Shown here piece after piece: positions 32,798-41,273 of a stretch of DNA of 41,342 nt; position 1 is the stretch's first letter, and the number at the start of each line of letters is the position of its first letter. The stretch comes from Pseudanabaena cinerea FACHB-1277 (GTDB lineage Bacteria > Cyanobacteriota > Cyanobacteriia > Pseudanabaenales > Pseudanabaenaceae): contig NZ_JACJPY010000035.1 in NCBI RefSeq assembly GCF_014696345.1, positions 1 to 41,342 of the forward strand, read 5' to 3'. The notes under the pieces were generated by a model. That model was not told the origin of the DNA. It saw nothing but the letters and a program-made list of their open reading frames with translations, and made no database searches. The translations under genes were made by a program, and so were the position numbers.

Positions 32798-33754
32798 ATG
32801 CAAGCTGTAATTATCGCTGGTGGTAAGGGAACTAGACTCAGACCTCTAACCTATGGCTGTCCAAAGCCCATGTTGCCCCTAGTCGATCGCCCATTTTTAG
32901 AATGGATGATTAATCGCTGTCGTAATGCTAGTGTGTGCGACATTCTGCTAAACGTGCAGTATCAAGCACGACAAGTTATTGACTATTTTGGTAACGGCGA
33001 TCGCTTTGGGGTCAAAATCCGCTATGTGGAGGAAACTACGCCATTGGATACGGCAGGGGCGCTCAAGCTGGCGGAGCCATACTTTACGGGCGAGTCTTTG
33101 ATTGTTTTTAATGCTGATGTTCTGACCAATTTAGACTTAAGGGCGTTGATAAAGTTCCATCAAGAGCATCAAGCAGATGCAACCCTTACCCTCACCAGAG
33201 TTCCAGACATTACGCCTTTTGGCTTGGTGGAAGTTGATGGCTCTAATCAAGTGCAAGCTTTTCGCGAAAAGCCCAATGCTGCCCAAGCGGTAGAATTTTT
33301 AGCTCAGGGTATTAATACGATTAATGCGGGAACCTATGTGCTGGAGCCGAAGATTTTTGATATCTATGGCAGTGGCGAACCTCTGAGTTTTGAGCGGCGC
33401 GTATTTCCTGACGTTTTAGAGCGCGGGCTAAAGATGATGGGTTTTGTGTGGGATGGCTATTGGATGGATATGGGTACGCCTGAGAAATATTTTCAGGCGC
33501 AGATTGATGTTTTAGAGGGCAAGGTTCCTTTTGATTATGGCGATCGCCTCACGGAATTGCGATCGGGGGTTTGGGTAGGCCGTAATGTCACCATTGCCGA
33601 GGGGGCGGTATTAGAGGCTCCCTGCTATCTTGGCGAAAATGTGGCTATTGGCAGTAAGGCTCATGTGGCTGCCCAAACCTTGGTTGGCGCAAATTCATCG
33701 GTTAATCGGGCGATCGCCTCAGGGATTTATGCCGCAGGTTCATTGCTAATTTAG
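32798..33754 (+). CDS. NDP-sugar pyrophosphorylase
   Basis: 318-residue nucleotidyltransferase making an NDP-sugar from a sugar-1-phosphate and NTP. The N-terminal motif is IAGGKGTRLRPLTYGCPKPMLPLVDRPFLEW with the GXGTRLRP loop and substrate Lys. IVFNADVLTNLD holds the metal-binding Asp, and TLTRVPDITPFGLVEVD and NAGTYVLEP follow. After about residue 250 there are hexapeptide (left-handed beta-helix) turns, VWVGRNVTIAEGAVLEAPCYLGENVAIG, shorter than in GlmU. Mannose-1-P guanylyl or glucose-1-P uridylyl activity cannot be separated by eye. Confidence 0.88.
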   Translation: MQAVIIAGGKGTRLRPLTYGCPKPMLPLVDRPFLEWMINRCRNASVCDILLNVQYQARQVIDYFGNGDRFGVKIRYVEETTPLDTAGALKLAEPYFTGESLIVFNADVLTNLDLRALIKFHQEHQADATLTLTRVPDITPFGLVEVDGSNQVQAFREKPNAAQAVEFLAQGINTINAGTYVLEPKIFDIYGSGEPLSFERRVFPDVLERGLKMMGFVWDGYWMDMGTPEKYFQAQIDVLEGKVPFDYGDRLTELRSGVWVGRNVTIAEGAVLEAPCYLGENVAIGSKAHVAAQTLVGANSSVNRAIASGIYAAGSLLI

Positions 33755-34099
33755 CTAGTTGTGAGTTAAACCCAAACCCAGCAAGGGTTCTCAAAACAAG
33801 AAATGGCTAAGCTATTTCTTGTTTTGGTATAGCGGCTAGGGACTTTTTTATGACAACTATTGACAATTATAATCAATAAGGTTAAGGTGTTAGTCAAGTT
33901 TTGATACGGCTTGACTCTAGCTTGAATCAATATCGTTTCATTATTCATAGTTCAAATGCGTTGATAGGACTAGATGTCGATCCTAAACCCTGTAAGTGTT
34001 GCGGAATATTTTGCAGGACTTTTTCGCATCTAGTTCTTTTTATCTTATTTATATAAATAGTAATCAATCTCAATAATATTAGCTCCCATAAATCTTGCC
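33755..34099. other. 345-bp intergenic region
   Basis: Holds the terminator at 33792-33826 and then about 270 AT-rich bases without a gene. TTGACA at 33860-33865 with TAAGGT at 33883-33888 (17-base spacer) is a weak promoter candidate for the hydrolase-like gene, which would give it a leader of about 200 bases. No known riboswitch was recognised. Confidence 0.4.
33792..33826. terminator. Terminator of the pyrophosphorylase gene
   Basis: CAAAACAAGAAAT (33792-33804) and ATTTCTTGTTTTG (33814-33826) pair exactly, with GGCTAAGCT-type bases in the loop; the T-rich right arm fits a rho-independent end. Confidence 0.75.
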
Positions 34100-34849
34100 A
34101 TGACCTTTAGACAATCCGCCTCACCTCAAGTTGTCGGCATTTCCACTAGCCAATCTCTGCAACGTTTTGATCTGCAACTACTGCGATCGCTGTCGCGGCA
34201 ATATACGATTGCGCGGTGGGAATATTGCCAAGCTGCCGATGAACCCGTTGATCTAAACTTAGCAGTTGCGGGATTGCACAACTATCTGCAAACCTGTGAG
34301 CAGCCCGTGCATTTGGTCGGGCATGGCATTTCGGGCTTAGTGGGGTGGCTCTATGCTAAGCAATATCCTGAAAAACTGCGATCGCTAACCCTGCTATCGG
34401 TGGGCGTAAATCTGACGACTAGTTGGCATAGTCATTATTACGAGCAGCGCCAATTATTAGGTTGTAGTCGCGAAACAATGCTATTGCGAACCGCCTTTTA
34501 TTTGTTTGGCTATCGTGACACCGAAATGCTGCATTGGCTAGCCAATTTACTCAGAGAAGACTTAGACAATTCCCTTATTCCCCATTCCCTTTATGCCCCA
34601 ATGCATATTCCTCTCACCAGCATTGATACGCCTATTTTGGTCTGTGGTGCGATCGATGACTATGTAATTAATGGTGGCGAAAATGCCTATCACAAGTGGG
34701 AAGCATATCTTAAGGACAGCGATCGCCTATGGATGAGCAGTCAGGGTAAGCACTTTTTTCACCATTCACAATCACAGATGGTCAGCAATCAGATTCGTTC
34801 CTTTTGGAATTCACTTTTATTAAGACAGAATTTAGTTATGACTCACTAA
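34100..34849 (+). CDS. Alpha/beta-hydrolase-fold protein lacking the usual nucleophile
   Basis: 249-residue alpha/beta-hydrolase-like protein. The fold is indicated by VHLVGHGISGLVGWLYAKQYPEKLRSLTLLSVGVNL, the nucleophile-elbow strand and helix, by TPILVCGAIDDYVI (position of the acid residue) and by SQGKHFFHHSQ (position of the His). In the elbow the expected G-x-S-x-G appears as GHGISG: the residue aligned with Ser is Gly. Ordinary esterase chemistry is therefore doubtful. It may be a binding or non-hydrolytic relative, or the Ser two residues later may serve. ATG 34100. Confidence 0.75.
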   Translation: MTFRQSASPQVVGISTSQSLQRFDLQLLRSLSRQYTIARWEYCQAADEPVDLNLAVAGLHNYLQTCEQPVHLVGHGISGLVGWLYAKQYPEKLRSLTLLSVGVNLTTSWHSHYYEQRQLLGCSRETMLLRTAFYLFGYRDTEMLHWLANLLREDLDNSLIPHSLYAPMHIPLTSIDTPILVCGAIDDYVINGGENAYHKWEAYLKDSDRLWMSSQGKHFFHHSQSQMVSNQIRSFWNSLLLRQNLVMTH

Positions 34850-35273
34850 TTATTTATAAGTTTGGACTGTTTGCAATAGTTCGCCTAAATAGGCGATCGC
34901 TATGTACGCTCCATGTTGATAATATACACAGGATACCGAGCATACAAACCATGGGAAATTCTTTACTTGTTGGTGCAAAAGCATTAATGAGTAAAAAATT
35001 TCTTGGTTTGGGTTGGAGCGCAGAGCGCTATAAGTTTAATTAAGGGGCTTGCTAGTGGTAAATTTTTCGCAGCAAGAGATTTGACAAGGGGATTAAGCCC
35101 TTTGTGCTGTTAGATCACCAGTTAGGACTTACGCAAAACGACCAAAATTAGGGGCGACTCATGAATTTGCCCCTACGCTAGAATCAGGGTTTAAATGTCT
35201 CTTGTGTAAGTCCTAACCAGTATGAAAATTGTCAATAAATTGCAGACTGGACAAACTAGATTGGAGGATGTCA
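34850..35273. other. 424-bp intergenic region with a MITE
   Basis: No gene seen. Contains the 95-bp MITE-like element at 35122-35216 and, at 35263-35267, a strong GGAGG ribosome-binding site for the TPR gene. The left half is AT-rich, with a short GAGCGC-AGA-GCGCT hairpin near 35016-35028. Confidence 0.5.
35122..35216. mobile_element. 95-bp MITE-like element with CCAG target duplication
   Basis: Terminal inverted repeats TTAGGACTTACGCAA (35122-35136) and TTGTGTAAGTCCTAA (35202-35216), with one mismatch, are flanked on both sides by CCAG (35118-35121 and 35217-35220), a likely target duplication. The interior has a palindrome AGGGGCGA...TTGCCCCT and no reading frame. Ends beginning TTAGGACTTACGCA are, from memory, common among cyanobacterial insertion sequences. 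Confidence 0.7.
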
Positions 35274-36521
35274 ATGAATTTAACTGAAGCCTTGATTCAA
35301 GAGCAGTATCAGCCAAGGCTGCAACAGGATCGAACTAAAGCGATCGCTAACCTTGAAGCTTCTCTCAAGAGAGCAACAGAAACAGCATCAGTTCATAGTT
35401 CAATTGAGCAGTTTTTTGAATATGTCAATCTGAATCTCAGTCTTGCCTTGGTGCTAATCGCAACACGACAGCCTCGGCTCTCAAATCGGGCTAACGAACT
35501 GATCCAGACTGTGGCGATCACCTTGCAAGCAAATATGGGGGATGCCAATACATCTGTATTTGAGCAGTTAACCGCCCATTGGCATTATGTTCAGGCAGTA
35601 CTGGCCCTAGAGACTGGCAAAAATCAGGATGTATTACCACGATTAGAATTAGCTTTGCAAGGTTATCTAAGCTGTGGCTTGGATGTTAGTGCGGTATATG
35701 ATACTTTCGGTCATTATTATTTAAGTATTAATAATTTCGATGGAGCGCTTTTTAATTTTGAAAGATCGCTTAAAGAGAGAAAGCAGATCAACCAAAGTGC
35801 AGCAATTGGTAAAAGTTATGTCAATTTGGGTGAATGGTATCTAAACGTTGCGGAAGTTGGTCAGGCGGGGCAACTATTTCAAAATGCGTTGGATCTGGCT
35901 CTAGCAGTGGAGGATTACAATTTGCGTCTGCAAGCTTTGAGGGGCTTAGTAAAGGTGGCGATCGCTGAGTCCCGTTATGGCGATGCGATCGCGATTATTG
36001 AGGATGTGATTCCCCAATTTCAAGAACCAATTGATGCCATTGACTTAGGCTATTGGTACTGCGACCTATCGAAGGCACTATTGGGGCTGGACAAGGTTGA
36101 GGAAAGCCTGATCTGTATACGGATTCATGTATTGCCGCGCTTTCGTGAATTTAATGATCAAAGGGGTATGGCAATCGCCCGCCAGTTGCGTGGACGTATC
36201 TATACCCGCCGAATGCTAGAAGGGCTAGATGTCGTTGATGAAGATGCGATCGAAACGGCGGCGGATTCATTGCTTGATGCAGCTTTTAGTTTTGAGCAAA
36301 TGGGAATGCTTTTGGACTATGCCAAAACCCTATATGACCTCGCCTGTTTGTATCAGTTGAGTAGCGGCTCACATTTTTATTATCAGTATCAAGGTAAGTC
36401 CCTGCGATCGCTAGAATTAGTTGTCAGCATTTTGGAACAAATTAATCTAGGTGAGCATCCCCTTGCCAAAAAAGCCGATCAAATGCTCATGCAGGTGCTA
36501 CAGGGCAAAGTGAAGAATTAA
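35274..36521 (+). CDS. TPR-like helical-repeat protein
   Basis: About 415-residue soluble protein made of helical pairs typical of tetratricopeptide repeats. Visible units include AVYDTFGHYYLSINNFDGALFNFERSL, AIGKSYVNLGEWYLNVAEVGQAGQLFQNALDLA and LGYWYCDLSKALLGLDKVEESLICI. No enzymatic domain or signal peptide. TPR proteins are usually assembly or regulatory scaffolds; the partner is unknown. ATG 35274 lies six bases after GGAGG (35263-35267) and is preferred over ATG 35268 and an upstream TTG. The stop codon begins an exact 13-bp tandem duplication. Confidence 0.78.
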   Translation: MNLTEALIQEQYQPRLQQDRTKAIANLEASLKRATETASVHSSIEQFFEYVNLNLSLALVLIATRQPRLSNRANELIQTVAITLQANMGDANTSVFEQLTAHWHYVQAVLALETGKNQDVLPRLELALQGYLSCGLDVSAVYDTFGHYYLSINNFDGALFNFERSLKERKQINQSAAIGKSYVNLGEWYLNVAEVGQAGQLFQNALDLALAVEDYNLRLQALRGLVKVAIAESRYGDAIAIIEDVIPQFQEPIDAIDLGYWYCDLSKALLGLDKVEESLICIRIHVLPRFREFNDQRGMAIARQLRGRIYTRRMLEGLDVVDEDAIETAADSLLDAAFSFEQMGMLLDYAKTLYDLACLYQLSSGSHFYYQYQGKSLRSLELVVSILEQINLGEHPLAKKADQMLMQVLQGKVKN

Positions 36522-36550
36522 TTTCAGGATCTAATTTCAGGATCTAATTT
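36519..36550. repeat. 13-bp tandem duplication starting at a stop codon
   Basis: TAATTTCAGGATC at 36519-36531 and again at 36532-36544, followed by a partial third unit TAATTT (36545-36550). The first TAA is the stop of the TPR gene. Confidence 0.9.
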
Positions 36551-36645
36551 ATGTGCTTTTACGTCTTAATCTGTGTAGAGGCTGTGGATATGTAGAGCCT
36601 TTATATCCATAGCTATCATTCATTGAAATATTTTGAGTAAGTACT

Positions 36646-37254
36646 ATGAAACGCCCTGCTGTCAATAAAACCTTTAATAAAGCCACTTGGGTTAGCCTGC
36701 TAGCTGCGGCAGTCATCGGAGGGTCAGCAACTGCAATCCTGCTAAATAATAGCCCCAATGGTCAAACCAACTCACCGATCGCCAATCCTACCTCCATCAA
36801 TCAAGTTACGCAGTCGCCTCCTGCGGCTAGAGCCGTAGATGGAGAATTGTCTGCATATTGGATTGAGTCAAAACGCAACAAACTTGTGGCTGTACCGATC
36901 GCCATCAAAGCCAAAAACAATGATGAAGCAATTAGTCAGGTGGTGAATAGCCTGATTACCGAAAAGCCACCCGAATCAGAACTTCATAGCGCGATCCCTG
37001 CTAAAACCAAAGTTTTGAATGTAAGTGTTGAGAATCAAGACATCCGCATTGATTTATCCCGTGAATTTACTCAAGGTGGTGGCTCTGCTTCAATGCAGGG
37101 AAGAATTATTCAAGTTTTATATAGTGCGACTAGCCTTCAACCCGATGCCAAGGTGTATTTATCGGTTGAAGGAAAATCTTTAAAATATATTGGCGGTGAG
37201 GGTTTGGAAGTACCACAGCCAATGACACGCAAAGATTTTGCGCTAGAGTTTTAA
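36646..37254 (+). CDS. GerMN-domain protein, membrane anchored
   Basis: 202-residue protein with an N-terminal anchor or signal helix (TWVSLLAAAVIGGSATAILL, about 12-31), a Ser/Pro/Asn-rich linker to about 65, and a GerMN (sporulation/spore germination) domain. The domain shows LSAYWIESKRNKLVAVPIAIKAKNNDEAISQVVNSLI, then SAIPAKTKVLNVSVENQDIRIDLSREF and GRIIQVLYSATSLQPDAKVYLSVEGK. GerMN proteins in non-sporulating bacteria are envelope-associated, often near murein amidases. Here it precedes a NagZ-like hydrolase by 34 bases and a D,D-peptidase beyond, consistent with a peptidoglycan role. Confidence 0.88.
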   Translation: MKRPAVNKTFNKATWVSLLAAAVIGGSATAILLNNSPNGQTNSPIANPTSINQVTQSPPAARAVDGELSAYWIESKRNKLVAVPIAIKAKNNDEAISQVVNSLITEKPPESELHSAIPAKTKVLNVSVENQDIRIDLSREFTQGGGSASMQGRIIQVLYSATSLQPDAKVYLSVEGKSLKYIGGEGLEVPQPMTRKDFALEF

Positions 37255-37288
37255 AGTCATCTGCTCAAAACACCACTTTAAAAAAATC

Positions 37289-38875
37289 ATGCTGCCGATC
37301 CTGAATTCGATCAAACTGCCTGATCTTGACCGACTGAGTTTGGTTGAACAAATTTCGCAGATGCTGGTAGTGCGTACCTGCGGAATGCTCTATGACCATC
37401 AAATCCAATATCCGCGATGGGAATTAACCCGCCCCGACTTGCAAAGGTTGATTGGGGAATTTGGCGTGGGCGGCGTGATTGTGATGGGGGGCAGTGCGGC
37501 GGAAGTGGCGCTCAAGGTGCAAGAGATGCAGTCTTGGGCAAAGATTCCCCTGTTGGTGGCGGCGGATGTGGAGGAAGGTGTAGGACAGCGCTTTAGCGGC
37601 GCGACATGGTTTCCACCACCGATGGCTTTGCAGGATGTGTCGGTCAAATATGCGGAGGCGATGGGGCGGATTACGGCGGCGGAGTCTCTGGCGATCGGCA
37701 TTAATTGGATGCTTGCGCCGATTGTGGATGTGAATAATAACCCTGAAAATCCTGTAATTAATGTGCGTGCCTTTGGGATTACGGTGGGGGAGGTGATGGG
37801 GGCAACTAGGGCGTTTATTGCAGGCGCTCAGCAATTTCCGATTTTGACAACAGCGAAGCATTTCCCAGGACATGGTGATACGGCGGTGGATTCCCATTTA
37901 CAAACGCCAATGCTGCCCCACGATCACGATCGCTTTGAAAATATTGAATTCCCCCCTTTTCGCAATGCGATCGCCGCAGGGGTAGATGCGGTAATGAGCG
38001 CCCATATTTTTGCGCCGCAGCTAGATCCGCAAAATATCGCCACCCTCTCACCCCCGATCTTGACGGATATTTTGCGCGGTGAGATGGGTTTTGAGGGGTT
38101 GATTACCACCGATGCGCTGATGATGGCGGGGGTGGCAAATCTGGGGAATGCGGGGGAAATTGCGATCAAGGCAGTCTTAGCGGGGGCGGATATTTTATTG
38201 ATGCCAACAGATGCGATCGCCACAATTGAGGCATTAGCGGCGGCGGTGGAGTCGGGACAAATTAGCCGCGATCGCATTCGTGAGTCTGTCCAAAGAATTT
38301 GGCAAGCCAAACAAAAGGTTTGTGGAGTAATGCCAGATTTAGTGCCAAATTTGCATAGGCTGGGCAATCCTGAAAATTTGCAAGTTGCCCAAGAGATTGC
38401 CAGCCGCGCAATTACCGTACATTCACAAATTTGTCATACTGCCGAGAATGTCGATTTGCGTAAGCTTAATTTATTGATTGTCGATGACACCTTGACCTGT
38501 AGCGAGTTTTTGACGGCGAGATCGCCTGCGGTGGTTCTGCCCAAAGCCCAAGGCTATCATCGCATTGTCACCGATGGGCTAACTATGGCAAATCTAGATT
38601 GCTGGCAGGGCGATCGCTTTACCCAAGTTTTGATCCAGATCTTCAGCCGTGGTAATCCTTTTCGCGGTAATACTGATTTTCATGAACAGCTTGGACAAAT
38701 AATTGAACAGGCGATCGCCTTACAAAAACTTGAAGCCGTAGTTGTTTATGGCAGCCCCTACTGTCTCGATCACTTTTTGGCGATTTTGCCGTCGGATATC
38801 CCTTGGGGTTTTGCCTATAGCCAACAGCCCGAAGCACAGACGGCGGTTTTGCAACAAATAGGTTTAGCTAAGTAA
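37289..38875 (+). CDS. nagZ: GH3 beta-N-acetylhexosaminidase (NagZ-like)
   Basis: 528-residue glycoside hydrolase family 3 protein, NagZ-like, removing N-acetylglucosamine from muropeptides during cell-wall recycling. The catalytic barrel has KHFPGHGD at about 190-197 with the NagZ-type His-Asp acid/base loop, the nucleophile Asp at about 275 in LITTDALMMAGV, and LLVAADVEEGVGQRF. The C-terminal 170 residues form an additional GH3-type alpha/beta domain, longer than E. coli NagZ of about 340 residues. There is no signal peptide, so it is likely cytoplasmic. ATG 37289. The region is GC-rich relative to its neighbours. Confidence 0.9.
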   Translation: MLPILNSIKLPDLDRLSLVEQISQMLVVRTCGMLYDHQIQYPRWELTRPDLQRLIGEFGVGGVIVMGGSAAEVALKVQEMQSWAKIPLLVAADVEEGVGQRFSGATWFPPPMALQDVSVKYAEAMGRITAAESLAIGINWMLAPIVDVNNNPENPVINVRAFGITVGEVMGATRAFIAGAQQFPILTTAKHFPGHGDTAVDSHLQTPMLPHDHDRFENIEFPPFRNAIAAGVDAVMSAHIFAPQLDPQNIATLSPPILTDILRGEMGFEGLITTDALMMAGVANLGNAGEIAIKAVLAGADILLMPTDAIATIEALAAAVESGQISRDRIRESVQRIWQAKQKVCGVMPDLVPNLHRLGNPENLQVAQEIASRAITVHSQICHTAENVDLRKLNLLIVDDTLTCSEFLTARSPAVVLPKAQGYHRIVTDGLTMANLDCWQGDRFTQVLIQIFSRGNPFRGNTDFHEQLGQIIEQAIALQKLEAVVVYGSPYCLDHFLAILPSDIPWGFAYSQQPEAQTAVLQQIGLAK

Positions 38876-38915
38876 AAATTCGCGATTGCACAAGGGCGAT
38901 CGCAAATTTTTATTT
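38874..38915 (+). terminator. Possible terminator of nagZ
   Basis: AAAAATTCGCGATTGC (38874-38889) and GCGATCGCAAATTTTT (38896-38911) pair at 14 of 16 positions, followed by ATTTTG. The stem contains a HIP1 site. It overlaps the nagZ stop. Confidence 0.55.
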
Positions 38916-38946
38916 TGCCTGTGATAATCTATGGTTTATCTTGTTC

Positions 38947-40539
38947 ATGTCGGGTTTTGCCTTGAAAAAACTGATATTCACTGCAATTTCTTTGCTGACA
39001 ATTTGTGCAGCAAATCCTAAGGATGCTTATGCAAACAATGCGTCCCTAACCCAAAAGGACAATATTAATCAAGTCGCTAATCAAGCCATTTGCACGGAGC
39101 AGTTACCCAAAGCAATTGCTCAAATTGTGAAAACTCCTGCCTATCAACGCTCTCGCATTGGCGTATTCGTGCAGACCAATCAGCCTCAGCCCAGGGTGTT
39201 AGCTGACTTTGACGGTGATCGCCTATTTATGATTGCCTCAAATACTAAACTTTTTACCACTGCGATCGCCCTACATACCCTCGGCGCAAATTATCGATTT
39301 ACGACCAAATTGCGTTCAGCTAGTCGCCCTAACGCGCAGGGTGAACTCGTCGATGGTTTATGGATTGAGGCAAAGGGTGATCCTAGCTTCAAGCAATCGG
39401 ACTTACAAAATTTGGTCAAACAGCTTAAAGATCAAGGTGTAAAGCGGATTCAATCTGGAATCTGGGCAACGACCTCGCGGCGCGGCGGCGAAATCGCAGG
39501 TAGTTGGGAATGGCAGGATTTACAGGAATATTATGCGGCGATCGCATCCCCTTTTACGATTAATGAAAACTCCCTAGATTGGCAAATTTCGCCAAATCAG
39601 CAGGTGGGCAAACCTGCAATCTTTACTTGGCAAGATCCTGAATTAGCAAAAGAATGGCAGGTTGAGAATCAATCAATTACTGTTCAAGCTGATGCGGCAT
39701 TTGATCTGCAAGTAATTCGTCCTTACGGCAAAAAGAAAATTACGATCACGGGGCAGATTCCTGAAGATGCTCCCCCCGAACTAGGTGCGGTTGCAATTCC
39801 TAATCCTGAAGTTCGGTTTTTAGAATTACTGCGCCAAGAGCTAATTGCCCAAGGCATTGCCATCCCTGCTGAATTGTCAAGATCGAAGAACAACTCTGTT
39901 TTAGCGTCAACTCCTGCCAATCAAGACCTAGCTGTTCATCAATCGGCTCCCCTTTTAGAACTGGTGATTGCCACTAACAAAAGCAGTAACAATTTATATG
40001 CCGAATTGCTGCTGCGGGCGGTGGGCGATCGCTATCGCCAAACATTAAATACTGCTAACAATAATTACATCACCATTAGTAAAGATAAACACCATGAAGA
40101 GGATAGCGATAGTAATGGCATGATCGCCATGCAGCAATATTTGCAATCCCAAAATATTGACCCTGATGATATAGCCCTTGCCGATGGTTCTGGTCTGTCG
40201 CGGCATAATCTCGCTACGCCTAGGGCGATCGCTAAGCTGCTGCACGTTATTGCTAATGACAAAATGGTGGGTAAATATTTTCGCCAGTCATTGCCCATCG
40301 CTGGGGTTGATGGCACATTGACCCGCAGATTTAGCAATAGTGATGCTAAAGGTCTATTGCAAGCAAAAACAGGAACTCTTACAGGGGCGATCGCCCTATC
40401 GGGATACGCTCAATCACCAAAGTACGGCGAAGTTATTTTTAGTATCATGGTCAATAATGCTCACTTGCCTAATCGTAAAATTCAGCAAGATATCGATGCG
40501 ATCGCTACGCTATTAACTCGACTCCATTCTTGCAACTAA
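38947..40539 (+). CDS. dacB: D-alanyl-D-alanine carboxypeptidase/endopeptidase (PBP4 type)
   Basis: About 530-residue class C penicillin-binding protein that trims or cleaves peptide cross-links in the periplasm. An N-terminal signal (KKLIFTAISLLTICAANPKDAYA) is followed by the serine-protease-like domain with its insertions. Active-site motifs: SNTK (SxxK, about residues 98-101), KSSNNLYAELLLRA (SxN) and LLQAKTGTLTGA (KTG). LADGSGLSRHNLATP is typical of DacB. ATG 38947 is preferred over TTG 38941. The stop codon lies in an exact 14-bp tandem duplication. A 25-base gap separates it from the next gene. Confidence 0.94.
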   Translation: MSGFALKKLIFTAISLLTICAANPKDAYANNASLTQKDNINQVANQAICTEQLPKAIAQIVKTPAYQRSRIGVFVQTNQPQPRVLADFDGDRLFMIASNTKLFTTAIALHTLGANYRFTTKLRSASRPNAQGELVDGLWIEAKGDPSFKQSDLQNLVKQLKDQGVKRIQSGIWATTSRRGGEIAGSWEWQDLQEYYAAIASPFTINENSLDWQISPNQQVGKPAIFTWQDPELAKEWQVENQSITVQADAAFDLQVIRPYGKKKITITGQIPEDAPPELGAVAIPNPEVRFLELLRQELIAQGIAIPAELSRSKNNSVLASTPANQDLAVHQSAPLLELVIATNKSSNNLYAELLLRAVGDRYRQTLNTANNNYITISKDKHHEEDSDSNGMIAMQQYLQSQNIDPDDIALADGSGLSRHNLATPRAIAKLLHVIANDKMVGKYFRQSLPIAGVDGTLTRRFSNSDAKGLLQAKTGTLTGAIALSGYAQSPKYGEVIFSIMVNNAHLPNRKIQQDIDAIATLLTRLHSCN

Positions 40540-40553
40540 ATTCTTGCAACTAA
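40526..40553. repeat. 14-bp tandem duplication on the dacB stop codon
   Basis: ATTCTTGCAACTAA occurs twice in direct succession (40526-40539 and 40540-40553). The TAA ending the first unit is the dacB stop; the second TAA is out of frame with it. Confidence 0.92.
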
Positions 40554-40564
40554 GCACAGCCCTG

Positions 40565-41131
40565 ATGCCTCAAACCGATCAACAGCGTAAGCTCAAGAAG
40601 ATTACAAAAAACCTTGTAAACCGATATTGGATGCAGTTTTTGATTGGATTGCTGCTAAGTGGCATTGCTACCTATTTCATCTCTAATGCCACAGTCAATC
40701 GATGGCAAGCCCTATGGTCTGGTCATGATCATGCAAACTTACCTCTATGTTCAATGCCAATGCCAGAGTTATCTTCCAATCAATTCCCCAATCAATCACT
40801 AAATCAATCTCAAGATCGGCAAAGGTTAGCATTTAAACCCATAAGGTTAGTGGTTGAGCCTTGGCGGGGTGAGCATAATGTTTATGCCGTTTTTGCAGTG
40901 CCTTTGACTTACTACGAGACTTACTATCGTTCGCTGATGCAGGTGGAAGGCACTAAAAAAGGTTGGGAGGCGACTATTGCTGATGCAAAGGGAATGAGAT
41001 TGGTAGCTCCTGAAGGGCATTTTTTGATGGTTAGTTTTTTTCCCACAAGGCTATCGATTTGGTATTGGCTCACAGGTAAGTTTGCCAACCTCCAAGATCC
41101 TTGTAACTGGACTCTGTATATTTATCCTTGA
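40565..41131 (+). CDS. Unknown single-TM protein downstream of dacB
   Basis: About 188-residue protein I do not recognise. One N-terminal transmembrane helix (WMQFLIGLLLSGIATYFIS) follows a short basic cytoplasmic tail. A polar Asn/Gln/Ser-rich linker leads to a domain that probably lies in the periplasm (RLVVEPWRGEHNVYAVFAVPLTYYETYYRSLM ... FPTRLSIWYWLTGKF), rich in aromatic residues. ATG 40565 is preferred over an upstream TTG at 40544, which lies in the tandem duplication at the dacB end. Position suggests co-transcription with dacB. A terminator follows. Confidence 0.65.
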   Translation: MPQTDQQRKLKKITKNLVNRYWMQFLIGLLLSGIATYFISNATVNRWQALWSGHDHANLPLCSMPMPELSSNQFPNQSLNQSQDRQRLAFKPIRLVVEPWRGEHNVYAVFAVPLTYYETYYRSLMQVEGTKKGWEATIADAKGMRLVAPEGHFLMVSFFPTRLSIWYWLTGKFANLQDPCNWTLYIYP

Positions 41132-41162
41132 AAAATTACAGGTAAATTGATACTTTTATCAT

Positions 41163-41195
41163 AAATAAAGAAATGGCATAGCCATTTCTTTATTT
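41163..41195 (+). terminator. Terminator after the dacB operon
   Basis: AAATAAAGAAATGGC (41163-41177) and GCCATTTCTTTATTT (41181-41195) pair exactly around ATA, 31 bases after the last stop codon. Confidence 0.88.
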
Positions 41196-41273
41196 CAATA
41201 CTTCGGACATAAAAAAAGGGGAACAAAAAAGCTATTCATCGGATAAGGTGCAAGTAATGAATCAAAGCACCAA

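Noticed and set aside
34804-35043. 79-residue frame after the hydrolase-like gene
   Set aside because: It overlaps the end of the hydrolase gene, has mixed composition and no recognisable motif.
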